Positions 28,278 through 39,739 of a DNA stretch of 64,000 nucleotides are shown here, piece by piece (the first letter of the stretch is position 1; the number at the start of each line of letters is the position of its first letter). The position numbers and the translations under genes are program-made. This stretch comes from Heliopora coerulea (lineage: Eukaryota; Cnidaria; Anthozoa; Scleralcyonacea; Helioporidae), in contig JASJOG010000020.1 in the NCBI GenBank assembly GCA_030142905.1, positions 869,001 to 933,000 of the forward strand, in the 5' to 3' direction. The notes beneath the pieces were generated by a model. It was not told the DNA's origin. It ran no database searches and saw only the letters and a program-made list of their open reading frames with translations.

Positions 28278-31200
28278 ATGAAGATGATTCTATTTGAAAT
28301 AGAGATATATATTTTCCTCGCTGTCGCTGCTTGTGCTACATTGAGCTGTAAGTGGATGGTAAAAAGATGTTAGGTTGAACTTTAGAAAACATTGGTTTCA
28401 AGAAATTGTTTATAGTGGTGTGAAATTTATATCTGAGCAGAGTACTCTTCTAATTCAATCTGGCATTTCACCGATTTTACATCTCAGCAACCTTCGGTTC
28501 TTTAACATCAAAGTTTAATTATTTTTGAACCAATTTAATTAACCCAGTTTGAATTAATGATCCGTTTAAATATGTCAATCCTTTTTATAGTCCAACTTTC
28601 AACAGCAGCTGAAACTTCTAACGGTTTTGGTAGAAAGTGATTTAATTCAACTAGTTCAAATTAAAACTCGTTTTCACACACATTTTGGTAGATAGCCTGC
28701 TTATCATTTCCGCTCAAGAAAGGAAACCTGGGAATGGTCGTTGTAAGTTTGTACCGAGCCTGAAAAGGGGGCTAATGGTTCTAGAAAGGCTTGGAGTAAA
28801 GACTAAACTAGTTCTGTTGATATGAACAGAGAAATATACACAAAGTTTCTTAGTTGTTATATTTCTAGTGTGCGTAATTCATCATGTTTAACTCCGCATT
28901 TCGCTCATTATTTCAGATGCAGCTCCTACGATTGACGACCAAGGTAAGTCTAACGATGGACTTTGTTTTAGTGCTAATCAATGTACGATTATTTCAATTC
29001 ACAAGGTATTAAGTTTAGGAACAAGAATAATGCCTCCAACAGTTCTAATTATGAAGAATTTAGATCAGAGTATCGAAACGTTGGGTCACAAGCTATAACT
29101 TTTGAAGAAACATTCAAAACTTTCAAAGACACAGTGAAATTAAACTATGTCAGATTCTTTGTCCGATTACGTTGGGAATTTGTTCGTTCGTGACCAGTTA
29201 TCCTTCGTAATCGCTGTCATTCATCACCGTCAGCTGTATCACAAATCTCGCAAACCAACTGAAGTTAATATAGATCTTAAACCTTTTTATCACTTAACCC
29301 CTCGTTACGTTACTTGATGAAGTGTCGGGACGTCTTCCCTTGATAGGCAGTCTAAACTGCCGTTAGCCAAAGTAAAATAATCTGGAGTTAGCCAGAGTAA
29401 AACATCAAGTTGCCATATCGTAACTGTACTAACTAACGGTTTAAACTTTTTAAGAAGATTTTTGAAATTAGAAGGGATCTATCTTAAGACAGAGCCATTT
29501 AAAGGCTAGCTTGGTAAAAAAATTATCTGTCATCTACTATGGTTACATAATTTATATTAAATAATTGACGGTAACCCATTGTGCTCAATGAAAACTTTAT
29601 CTGAAGCAGTAAACATAATTTAACTCCATTATCTCTTTTCAGATTCTGAATTGCAACGTCGCTCTTATTACTGTAAGAATCCCAACATTTATTTTTTTCA
29701 ATATAAAAAGTTTAATTTGATTCGTTTTCGGTGAAATGTTTCCCACGCGTTACAATGCATTGATATTTTTGTTAAATAGACCCACCTTTGCCTAAGGGAC
29801 CTCCAGGCCCTCCAGGACGGCCTGGAATAAACGGAACAGACGGTGAAGATGGTCTTCCAGGACCAGCTGGACAACCGGGACCTAAAGGACCTCAAGGACC
29901 AATTGGTACCAAAGGAGAGAAAGGTGACAAAGGCGATCAAGGACCAAAAGGAGTCCAAGGAGAGGTTGGCCCAAAGGGACCAGAAGGACCTCAGGGACCA
30001 CCGGGACCTGCAGGAGAACCAGGTGAAAAGGGAAGTCAAGGGATGAAGGGAAACCCAGGCAGTGACGGAGCTAAAGGATCTCCAGGAAATCCTGGGAAGC
30101 AAGGAGAACCTGGGGAGAAAGGGGAAAACGGGGAAGCAGGTGAGGTCCATCATCTATTCTGTTGGCAACGAAAGCAGTAAAAATACATAGAGAATGTTTT
30201 CATTTCGCTTAGGACTATATATAACAAGAAAATGTTCTGAGAACAACATGCAAAAAACCAAGATCTTTGCAAATAGATTTCTAACGCAAACTGCCTTTAT
30301 TTAGGCTCCCCAGGACTTCCTGGAGAACCCGGGAAGGACGGAGAAAATGGAGAGCCCGGAAGTCCTGGGGAGAAGGGAGAAGTAGGCGCTCCAGGAGAAA
30401 GCGGGAGATCTGGAGAAGATGGAGCACCAGGCGAAAAGGGAGAACCAGGGGAACCCGGCCCAAGTGGTCCTCCGGGAGCCAAAGGTGACAAGGGAGACAA
30501 AGGAGAAAACGGGAATCCTGGAAACCAAGGTGATCCTGGTGAACCTGGTGAGAAAGGAATGACAGGTGCCAAAGGAGAGCCCGGTAGGAATGGAACTCCG
30601 GGAAAAGATGGTGATCAAGGACAGCCAGGTTTACCAGGGGAAAAAGGAGAACCTGGAGAGAAGGGTGAAAAAGGTGATATTGGAGCGCCTGGAGAGACTG
30701 GACCAAAGGGAAATGATGGAAAAGATGGTGCTAGAGGTCCTCCGGGAAAGGATGGAAAAGATGGAACTCCAGGAAACCAAGGACCACAGGGAAAGCCTGG
30801 GCCGAAAGGTGAGTAAATAGAAATCAACCAGTTTTTGACCAATAAGGATGTTAAGAAACGCGTTTACCGTGAACAGAGATGTCAGATTCTAGTTTGGCGT
30901 CTGCCGTAAATACGCAAAACTTATACCGCGAAAGTTTCTTCTTAGCCTCCTAGGTTTGAGCCTGCAAAGGACTTGTTTTAATATTCCTTTACTAACTTCT
31001 TCAAACAGAATTTAAACTAAATTAGCGTAAAGCAGGATTGGGTGGAATTTACGTACATCAATTGATCAGCCTTCTGGTAATTAAAACTATCCAAACAAAA
31101 ATACCTTCATGTTTTATATACAGTAAAGTGGGGAAGGACCGCTCGTGTGTTCAACTCCCCATTCGTACCACAAACGTCTAAAATAAAAAAAAAACGCCAG

Positions 31201-31877
31201 AAAGACGGAAAAAACGTAAACATGGAAGCGGTATTTGACTCTCGACAAATAAGTCAATCCCGACACTAAACTCTGTCAAGAGCAACTTCTGCCAACGCGC
31301 TTGGTTAGTTCTGTCGTAGCATTCACTAAGCATCAAGTAAATTATCGACAAGCTAGATAAGGTATTCTGTTGATGGCCAACACGAAACTGCTCACTTTCT
31401 CGATAGAAACGGCGTATGAGTTTGGAACGTCTATAACTTTTCTCGTGCCTATAGATTGTGTTTATTGTCAGCCAAACCAACTCAGTTCGGTTTAACACTG
31501 GCTTTGAAAAGAAGTCAAAACATCATCGTTTGACTCGTTTTGTCATCTTGTTTTTTAACTTGAATCTTGAGCTTACAAAATGTCATTTTTCTGCGTCGTT
31601 CTTGCATTTTACTCACGTCTATGTTCGTTGTCTTTCAGGTTCACAAGGTCTACCTGGCCCAGGACGTCCTGCCTTCTTGTGTGTGAGAATAAAAACCACC
31701 GGCTCACTATCTAAATGTCCTCCTGGTTACAGCGCCACCTCCTGCCTGGGTTTTTACGGCTGTCGTTTTGCTCAGCCTGATGTCACAGTAACCGCTTGCA
31801 AGAGCCAGTGTCCCACTGGAGCAGCTGCCTCGTACTATCCCAAACCAGGTGAAACCTTGGCGGTTTGCTGTCGTTAA
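28278..31877 (+). CDS. Secreted collagen with C-terminal resistin-like cysteine domain, gene 3
   Basis: Six plus-strand exons: 28278-28347, 28917-28943, 29643-29672, 29780-30139, 30305-30808 and 31639-31877. They total 1230 nt and encode 409 aa; all five introns are phase 1. Residues 1-23 are a hydrophobic signal peptide. Residues 24-43 are an acidic linker with a dibasic RR pair followed by SYYY. Residues 49-339 are about 97 continuous Gly-X-Y triplets. Residues 345-409 carry eight cysteines: C-x11-C-P-x-G-Y-x4-C-x5-C-x11-C-x3-C-x18-CCR, ending at the protein terminus. The CP-x-G-aromatic step and the 11/8/5/3 spacings are those of resistin/RELM proteins. The final loop is longer (18 rather than 9), and the internal C-x-C cysteines are missing. 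The 504-nt exon is exactly the length of its counterpart in gene 2. Secretion and trimer formation are inferred; the ligand or matrix role is unknown. Confidence 0.92.
29338..29425. repeat. Short interspersed repeat, copy 3
   Basis: CTGCCGTTAGCCAAAGTAAAATAATCTGGAGTTAGCCAGAGTAAAA shows the family core (TTAGCCAGAGTAAAA) twice in tandem. It lies in intron 2 of collagen-like gene 3. Confidence 0.45.
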
Positions 31878-32149
31878 TGACTGTCAGGAGAAATGCTCTT
31901 ATATACATTACATAAGTGGGAATGGGAACTTCGCATCAGTGAATGTTAAAACCTTACGAGAATATTAAAAAGTTATTGAAAAAGCACCCGATCTATTTAT
32001 TACCTACTCAACTGCTTCCCTATCTATTTACTATTTACTGCCCGATCTATTTACTATTTAATTCCTTATCTATTTACTTCCCTATCTATTTACTATTTAC
32101 TCAAGTGCTTCTCTTCTCCCTCACCTCCTTTTTTCTGTTCCTTTTTTTG

Positions 32150-32672
32150 TGAGGTTCATCGTCATCGTCTTCAAATTTCCCCTCTCTTTTTCCTTTTTCT
32201 CATTTTCATCTCCTTTTTATCTTCTCCTTCTTCTTCTTCTTCTTCTCATTCCTCTTCCCCTCTTACTTCTCCTTTTTCTTTTTGTTCTTGTTTTTCTTCT
32301 TCATCTTCTTCTTGTTCCTCTTTCCTTCTCCTTCTTCTTCTTTTTCTTCTAATTCTTCTTCTCGTTTTTCTTCTAATTCTTCTTTTCGTTTTTTTTCTTC
32401 TTCTTCTTCTTCTTCTTCTCCTTCTTCTTCTTCTTCTTCTTCTTCTTCTCCTCCTTCTTCTAATTCTTCTTCCAGTTTTCCTTTTTCTGTTCTTTCTCTC
32501 GTTTTTCTTCTTCTTCTTCTTCTCTTTTCTTCCTCTTTCCTTTCTTTTTGTTCATCATCTTCTCCAACTTTTCGTTTTCTCCTTCTTCTTCTTCTTCTTC
32601 CTTCTTCACCTCTTCAGTTTCCTTATCTTCCTTTTCCTCCTCTTCCTCCTCCACTTCCATTTTCTTGACCAC
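32150..32672 (+). repeat. Long pyrimidine tract, TTC-rich microsatellite
   Basis: About 520 bases almost purely C and T on the plus strand, with long runs of TTC and variants (TCC, TTTTC). It lies about 270 bases beyond the stop codon of collagen-like gene 3 and may fall in or after its 3' end. Apparent serine-, phenylalanine- or lysine/glutamate-rich reading frames here are repeat artefacts. Confidence 0.85.
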
Positions 32673-32674
32673 AC

Positions 32675-33500
32675 AACCTTACAATCCTTCTTCAAGTTGG
32701 ACAGATGGTGGTCTTTGCCCTCTCTTGCAATTTCCTCAAACAAAACAAAGATCAGAGTTGCAACAAAATATTGAATGATTATTTTACTTAAGTTTAACAA
32801 CAAACAGAGAGTTACCTCTGATAGAGCTATGGTTTCAAAAGTCCATCCTTGAAATTCCTGCCATCACAGTTCCAGATCCTGGCTCTTGTCCACTGGCAAT
32901 AAAAAATTTCTTCAATTGAAAGAAGAGTTTTCACTTGAAACACCTCTTCTTTTTGCTTCACTTGGTTTTCAAGCAATTTTGGCACTCCATTATGTATTAT
33001 GTATTTATTCCTCTTAATTCTTCAGATGTGACTTGTTTTACTGACGTTTTCTGAAATACTATCACAATGACATAAAAATGTAGTGCTGCGCAGGCAGTGT
33101 GGAAATCGAAGTGAAATAATCAGAAAGGTTTGAGTACTGCCGAAATGTGAGAGTAGTTATGTAACGTTTCGAGCAAAGGCCCTTTGTCAGAGAGAAAAAA
33201 TATGACACTTAGTCTAAAACTTTTAAAAAAGTTTCAAAGTTTTAAGCAGATTTCTTGGAGGAAAACCGTAGGTATTAAAATTACTGTGACTTTTCAACAA
33301 AGCAAAATTAGAAACTGTACGGGAGATGTCTGAACCCATACAATCTTGGAGATATTATAATTGTAAACAATTTAAATAACTAGTTCATGATAGGCTTAGG
33401 TTTATAATATAAATGTATCTCAGTAAAATATCTATGGCTTCCTGCCTTCTTCGCTTAGCTCGAAATACTTAAATCCCTCTGAAAAACATAAAATAAATCA
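32675..33500. other. Intergenic between collagen-like gene 3 and NUDT2
   Basis: No gene. A short fragment at 33158-33195 (ATGTAACGTTTCGAGCAAAG) resembles the GAAACGT phrase of Penelope-like or foldback elements also seen at 38790-38820. Confidence 0.4.
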
Positions 33501-33503
33501 GGT

Positions 33504-33932
33504 TTAACAGTTCTCCTTCAGGTATTTCTCAGCGGACTTTAACGCACTTTGGGTGTCCTCATACCGAACCAGTCTACATGCTTTAGCCAGATCTGCCCAT
33601 TCGTAATCCTGGTGTTCAGCAGACAGCTTAACCCTGCAGTCATGATCTTTGAGTTCAGCAAGCCAATAAATTACTTTCTTTGGACGACCTCTCACGATGT
33701 ACTCTAACTGAGATTTAAAACCCTTTATAAAATTCAAGTTGCTTGTCTTCAAACCCGCTTCTTCCTCCGTTTCTCTGAATGCGGTTTCTTCATCGCTTTC
33801 ACCAGATTCCACGTGTCCCTTTGGGGGTGTCCAGTGGTGCGTGCCGTACGAAGCTTGGAGAAGAAGGTACTCCACAGGACGGTTCAAAATTCTACGAAAT
33901 ATTATAAGACCCGATGCCCTCTCAGACGCCAT
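33504..33932 (-). CDS. NUDT2: Diadenosine tetraphosphate (Ap4A) hydrolase, Nudix family
   Basis: Single coding exon of 142 aa starting at MASERASGLIIFRR. The start at 33932 was chosen because animal NUDT2 proteins begin just before the GLIIFRR strand and are about 147 aa; the frame stays open upstream. The Nudix box is intact at residues 39-61 (G39-x5-E45-x7-R53-E54-x-x-E57-E58-x-G60), preceded by HHWTPPKGHVE. The enzyme splits Ap4A asymmetrically to ATP and AMP, limiting stress-related dinucleoside polyphosphates in cytosol and nucleus. The gene is head to head with PDCD7, 236 bases between start codons. All catalytic acidic residues are present, so it should be active. Confidence 0.95.
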   Translation of the reverse strand: MASERASGLIIFRRILNRPVEYLLLQASYGTHHWTPPKGHVESGESDEETAFRETEEEAGLKTSNLNFIKGFKSQLEYIVRGRPKKVIYWLAELKDHDCRVKLSAEHQDYEWADLAKACRLVRYEDTQSALKSAEKYLKENC

Positions 33933-34168
33933 GTTGAAATTGAAACTGCAAGCTCGCGCGGCCCTAAATCCTTGAAACCTGGGGAGAATTACTATTAGAA
34001 GTTGTTGAACTAACACAGACATGTGTTGAATTTTTGTGTTGGCTAAACGAAAGTTATTGCACCAGATCGTGGCGGATTAGAGTGTTAAAAATCGATACAG
34101 ACTGTCTAAAGACATAAAAATAGTTGAAGAGCTTCCATTACGTGGTGAACCACCGAACAGTTCGTGAA
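33933..34168. promoter_or_regulatory. Divergent NUDT2/PDCD7 promoter region
   Basis: The 236 bases between the start codons of two oppositely oriented housekeeping genes must hold both 5' leaders and a shared bidirectional promoter, unless upstream untranslated exons exist. No TATA box is evident. It is more GC-rich than the surrounding intergenic DNA, especially at 33930-33970. Confidence 0.55.
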
Positions 34169-37100
34169 ATGGCCAACGTACATCGGGGAATGACGTCCAG
34201 AAATCAAACAAATCAGTTTGTTCAGAGTCCCCAGTTTCACCATGGTACACTTGGAGAAAGTCGACCTTACCTGAACCATCATCAAATGCCACCACCAAAG
34301 TCAATTCCAGTACCTTCGTTTAATCCTGCAGTACCTCCTCCAAGGTTTAATGCAACATCCTTGCCACCCAATTCCTTGCAAGGTATGCCCACCTCGCACA
34401 GTTACCCTGGATCCCAGAGTATCCATGTGTCTCCACAATTCTCAGCCCATGGTAGCATGGGCTCTTATGCTGGTCTTCAGAAGGAGCCAAATAATACCCT
34501 ACCAGTAGCACCATTCCACCATGGAAACAATGTACCATTCCCTTTTCCACCACCTGTGCTGGCATCAACCCCCACAGATTCACCTCCTCAAAGTACCAGC
34601 CTAGAAGAGTCAGACAGACTGTGGATTAAACAGTGGTTGGAAAGACATCATGTCAAACCATCTATAACCATACCCAAGAAGAGTGTAAAGGTAAAGTCAA
34701 CAGAGTAATTAGGTTGTTATATACTTATATATTCATGCTAAAAATAAAATTAACAGCCACAAGTCTCTTCCAACAAAAAATCTTACCAGATCAAACATGT
34801 TTTGGTTCTTATTGAGCTATTGACTTGATTAGCAGCTTGGCCCCAAGTCGACCCATTACATAATTTGTGCAGTCTCTTTCCTCTTAATTTCAGATGTTTA
34901 CACATTAAACTAAAGCAGAATTATAGTTGTTGAATGTTTTCATGCTAATATTTAATTTACTGTGCACATGACAGATTTTTATCAGCTGCAACAACAGGCC
35001 ATTGAAGAAAGGTTCAAGGTGGTAAAGAGTTTCTTTACAGCCAGTCTACAGTAGAAAAATGAATGAATCCTTTTTAGTATCCTTTGGGATGAATAAATAT
35101 TTCAGTGGGAAGAAAATATTAATTTTGTGCTGCTTCATGAGGTGATGGTTCCTGCAGTTTTTTATTGAATTACTAAGAAATAACTGATTGTCACTATGGT
35201 GAAGCTAGGATTTTACTAATAGAGGCCAGTGGCGAGGCACAAGGGCCAAAAGCCTGTCAGTCATTAATCGAGAGACTGGTGATCTGAATTAGTTTTTGTG
35301 ACTCATTTCAACGGGAGATTTCTTCAAAAAAATGTAGTAATTAGTTCATCAATCTAATAGTAACAGAAGGGTTAAACCCTAAAGCTAAAAAGGTAAATTT
35401 GGCAAGTCACCCTTAACAGTCTGCATCAATCTTTGTGAAGCCTGATTGTCATTCTATAGTTTTAATTTTCTATAATTCTGTACAGTATTTAGAGCTCTTT
35501 TGGTAGGGATATATTCATAGTGAGTTAGTCATTGTGGATCACATAGGCATATACTACCAATATTTCCAAGAAGCTGTGGATAACTGCCCAGGCTTGTTGA
35601 ACACTTAGTTTTTTAGTAACTTAAATTTTTCACATGCCCACAAAATTAATGTTAATCTGATGCATTCCAGCAGGTTTGATGATGGTCTTAAGTTGCCTTG
35701 TTCCTAAAATTCTTGGTGTATTCAACCCCAAAGTTACCGGTCAATTGCATGATAACTGATAAGAAACTCAAGACTTCAAGTATCATTTTTGGACTGTATA
35801 TTTTCTCTTTTTTTCTTGATAAACCAGTTGTCTTAAGGGAACATTGACAGCTTAAAAAGTATGATTAATCCATGAATCACCTGCAGCTCTAGTCCTAGTT
35901 GTATTAAACTTCCTTACTCCACCTTCACTGCCACACATTAATGGCAGAGCAATTGCTTAGCATAGAATTTGTAGGTACTACTTCAGGCCTTTAGTCTATC
36001 ACACAAAATAAACAATTATGGAAGAATTTTTGACATCTCTCTCAAACTCACATGATAATTGTCATATCTTACATTGTGGTCAATTTGTATTTACTTAGGA
36101 AAACACTTTGTGGTTCTCCATCTATTTGTACTTCTAGGTTTTGGACATCCTGCTTTATAATTAATGTAACTATTTGTTTATACTAGATTGGAGAAGCTCA
36201 TAAGCTCTTTCAAAAGTGGTTGAGCTTTACTGAGCAGTTGACAATTTCCCGTGATGAACTCATAAGGAGTATAGATTCACCTGTCAATGAATGGAATGAA
36301 TGTCTTGCAAGGACAAATGAAATTAAGGTTTGGTCATTGTTCTATGGTTTTGTTAACAGTTTGTGTCACAAGAAAAGATTACAGCTATCACATTTTTTAC
36401 ATCCTGGAGACCTTTCCAGGCCTATAGCACACAAAATGTGGAACATGGTAGTCAAATACTAGGAACTTAGTCAAGAAAGGTTACCCTTGGAAGTCTTTAT
36501 TGTGAGAATTATTGGTCTGAAATTATGTGCAATTAACATTTTCAATCTTTATAGCAAGAGGTTATGCATTTTTCCTTCAGAATAAACTCTTGTCTATTCA
36601 AGAAACTTTCTCAGATCCTGTTGTAATAAACAATCTACAAGAAAAAATCGATGAAAGAAAAAAGAAGAGAGTAAGTTGATGACAATACACTGATGTTTTT
36701 CATGTACAAGCAAATTTTATCTCTGTCTTTGTTTTGTGACATTGGCATCTGAGTATAAATGAGTAAAAATTATGCTGTTTGAAATTTTTCACAGCGGCAC
36801 AAATTCCCACTTCACTCCTGCAGCAAGTATTCTTATAATTTTACAGCTGTGGTTCAAAAACCGGATGAAACGACGCTACTTAGAAAAACGTGAAGATGAG
36901 AAAAGAAGAGAAAGATTACACAAGGAGATTGATGAATGGCAGAATGAAAAGAGAGAGAAAGATTTGGCAGCTCGAAAGGTAATAAAATAGTAATGATTAA
37001 GATGATCATTATGATGATGGTGATTATGAAGAGAATGACAGTGATGGCAATGATTGTGTTTGCAATGATGATTACAATGATGACAGTGATGGTGATGATC

Positions 37101-37275
37101 ATGATAATGATGATGGTGGTGATTATGATAATGGTAATGATGATTTTGATGATGATAATCATGGTGATGTTCACCATGATGATAACAATGGTGGTGATGA
37201 TGTCAGTGATGATAAAGATGATGATAATGATAATGATGACAACCTTGACAATGATGATGATAATGATAATGGTGA

Positions 37276-37306
<31 letters not shown>

Positions 37307-39735
37307 GATGATAACGATGATTTAAACTCTTCATTAAGGAAGCGTCATTGAAACATGAGGCTGGAGGCGTACTCGGAGAAGTTCGGCGTAAACAGAATGA
37401 CGGACGTAAATTACTGGAATTAGTAAAATCGATATCGAAATTACGAGAAATCAGAAAATCGGAGGGTGAAAAGAAAGGTATTTAAGCTTTTTGTATTAAA
37501 AATGCATTTATGATTTAAACATAATTTTAAAATGTCGACTATTATGTTTAAAGATAACGTCTTATTTTAGGTTTGTTTACGATATAGAAAGTAAGTTACA
37601 CGTCTGTTAATGCGATACCGACATCCGTATTTTTTGTGATATTAACAGACGAGGTCAAAGGCAAATATTTCAGACCTAATAAAACATTTCCTGTGAGTTT
37701 TTTAAATGGCTTCAAAAACGAACCATTTTGTTCGTTCATTGAAGGAATAAGTTTCAAAATTAATGTTGTCTAAGCCGCAGGAGCTTACAGAAGTTCCTAG
37801 GAAACAGTGAGTGTGTCTTTAGAACATTTACATGTTATTTTCATGATTGTCTTTTGTGTTTTTCTACTAAATTACTGACGAGTTTTTTATTTAACTTAAA
37901 TTCGTTTGTTTTTTATTAATAATAATCTGAATCTTAACTCTTAATCATCAGTTAGATAACGGTTGTCATCACCCTATTTCTAAGAAAGTGACTTGGTAAG
38001 TAAATAAGTAAATAAGAAAATGTCTTCCCTTACAGGAGTTTACCCGAAGACTTCGGCGGAGGACGATCGTAATTTCATGGAAAAATCCGAGTGCATTAAA
38101 TCGCTTGCAAGCAAACGCATCCAAAATTACGAAGACGAGGAGAAGGCTCTACGAGTTATGATGGTGGAAGAAGAAGAAGAAAGAGAAAAGAAGGAAGAAC
38201 AAGAAAGACTAGAGCAGAAAGCACTTCTTAACTTAAGCAGAGGTTCGCAAAGAATATAAAGTGATGTTTACATGGAAGCCAGCCAACCCTCGCTGTAAAG
38301 TTGTTTTTTTTCCCCGATATCTCGCCCCCTGTGAAATCCTTTGTAAAATTTGTTTTGGTTCACATGAAAGGAGGGCCAGCCTTCCTATGCGAGATCTCGC
38401 TATTGACTACCCAAGATCTCGCCTAGCAGGGCTGGACATTTTCAGTGTAAACACACGCAGAAAGTTAATAAACTTTGATCTAGCCCTGCTAGAAGGCCCA
38501 GAACATTCCCATGTAATAGTGAGGTGGAATCCAGCCCTCTTACTAGGGCTAGCCTTGCCGAGAAGACTGGCTCGCCTCTATATAAACAACCGCCGACTAC
38601 GTTATGTGAGATGTCAACGGGAAAGTATCTTCCTGGGGTTCTCCTTCGGCAGCCAATGGCAAATGCTTTCTTCGAGCATTTTGAGCAAATGTAATAAGTG
38701 ATGATGTTCAATGCATAGCTACAGTGGTAACAATTAGCGCCCAGCCAATAACTTTAAGAAAAACCATGACATTGAGGTTTTTAAAAAACTTTAATGCTAA
38801 CGTTTCGTTACATAACCAGTAACATCATCAGAGCAATATGATTGCAGCAATAATTTCTCGGCTTAAATAAGTTAACGTTTATTCTACCTGTCTATCAACG
38901 TTAACTTATTTAAGCCTAGAAATTGTTGTTGTTATCATATTGCTCTGATAATGTTACTGGTTATGTAACGAAACGTTAGCATTAAAGTTTTTTAAAAATC
39001 TCAATGTCATGACTTTTCTTAAAGTTATTTGCTTGGCGCTAATTTTCACTATTACTCAAATTGAGATTCCCGTCTGGTACCTCGATTGCCGAAATTTTGC
39101 GTAGCTACAGTGAGGAAATCTTAGAAAAATGATTGTGGAGAACCTTCCTCTGTCATTCAGTGTAATTTCGTTGTACTTACTTTCCTTCTTTCCCCCCTCC
39201 AGAGTCCGATCCTTTGGCCGACTTTCGTCGATATTATGGCCAGTCTGAAGAACGCCTGGAATACCTCGTTCAAATTAGGTAATGAATTTGTAATTCTACT
39301 CCTGTAACAAAGACGAACATTTTACGGACATTTTAAAATACTTCCCCTATGTATCCTGTGTGATCCCTCTGTGGTCCCTCTGTTTCCTGTATGTCCTACT
39401 GTCCTGCATGTCTTCTGGACCTTCCCATTTTATTTCTCCTGTTATTTCCTAGTTCCCTTCATTTTCCCTCCTTGTCTCTTTTTTCTCGTAGCCATCCATT
39501 CCTATCCCGAATGTTCCGTCCGCGACCATCCTCCCGCTTTCTTTACTCCGGCTCTGTGTTTCGTCTTTCTCTCATCTGTTTTCTCTACGCTTGCAGAAGA
39601 GAGTGGGATGCCTACCTTGTCCCAAACAACGCGTTCGGCGCCAGTAGGATCCCGGACGGGGAAATATCACCTGGTCCTCCTTCCAGTAACTTGTGGTCAG
39701 CGGTGCTTACGAACGGCGACACCGAAGCAAGATAA
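34169..39735 (+). CDS. PDCD7: U11-59K / programmed cell death protein 7, minor spliceosome component
   Basis: Eight plus-strand exons join in frame: 34169-34690, 36187-36327, 36581-36670, 36847-36978, 37339-37477, 38036-38242, 39203-39278 and 39597-39735. They total 1446 nt and encode 481 aa, close to the human protein (about 485 aa). Residues 1-150 are proline-rich and low complexity. The middle is a long charged helix (for example LWFKNRMKRRYLEKREDEKRR). The C-terminus has the family signature SDPLADFRRYYGQSEERL followed by RIPDGEISPGPPSSNLWSAVL. The ATG at 34169 is the first in frame near the divergent promoter. PDCD7 bridges U11 and U12 snRNPs in recognition of U12-type introns. Intron 6 has a poor donor (AGAG|GTTCGC) but is the only choice that keeps frame into exon 7. 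All other junctions are conventional. Confidence 0.9.
36985..37325 (+). repeat. GAT/ATG trinucleotide microsatellite in PDCD7 intron 4
   Basis: About 340 bases dominated by GATGAT, GATAAT and ATGGTG units. It fills nearly all of the intron between exons 4 and 5. Long methionine-rich frames across it are artefacts. Confidence 0.85.
38270..38700. mobile_element. Probable MITE-like dispersed element in PDCD7 intron 6
   Basis: A GC-richer block with recurring AGATCTCGC and CCAGCCCTC/CTAGCCCTGCTAG words and partly complementary ends (ACATGGAAGCCAGCC... against ...GGAATCCAGCCC). This looks like a non-autonomous DNA element. It begins about 28 bases after the weak donor of intron 6. The overlapping reading frames carry no domain. 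Family assignment is uncertain. Confidence 0.4.
38732..39044. mobile_element. Large foldback element (about 148-bp arms) in PDCD7 intron 6
   Basis: 38732-38880 and 38897-39044 are near-perfect reverse complements around a 16-nt loop. Both arms contain CTAACGTTTCGTTACATAAC and the CAGAGCAATATGAT block. The GAAACGTT phrase also occurs in the Penelope-like remnants. The arms differ at a handful of positions and by small indels, so the inversion is not brand new. Confidence 0.85.
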
Positions 39736-39739
39736 TGTA

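Noticed and set aside
30281..30842. Minus-strand reading frames over gene 3 exon 5
   Set aside because: Shadow of the plus-strand Gly-X-Y exon, which has matching splice sites and phase.
32149..32803. Serine-rich and lysine/glutamate-rich reading frames
   Set aside because: Products of the TTC-type pyrimidine tract; no domain and no splice context.
34974..35036. Possible extra PDCD7 exon after CATGACAG
   Set aside because: Its frame reaches a stop and no convincing donor follows. Exons 1 and 2 already join in phase 0.
36993..37325. Methionine-rich protein inside PDCD7
   Set aside because: GAT microsatellite filling intron 4; splice sites on both sides exclude it from the mRNA.
38261..38701. 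146-aa plus-strand reading frame
   Set aside because: Lies wholly in a MITE-like repeat within PDCD7 intron 6 and has no recognisable domain.
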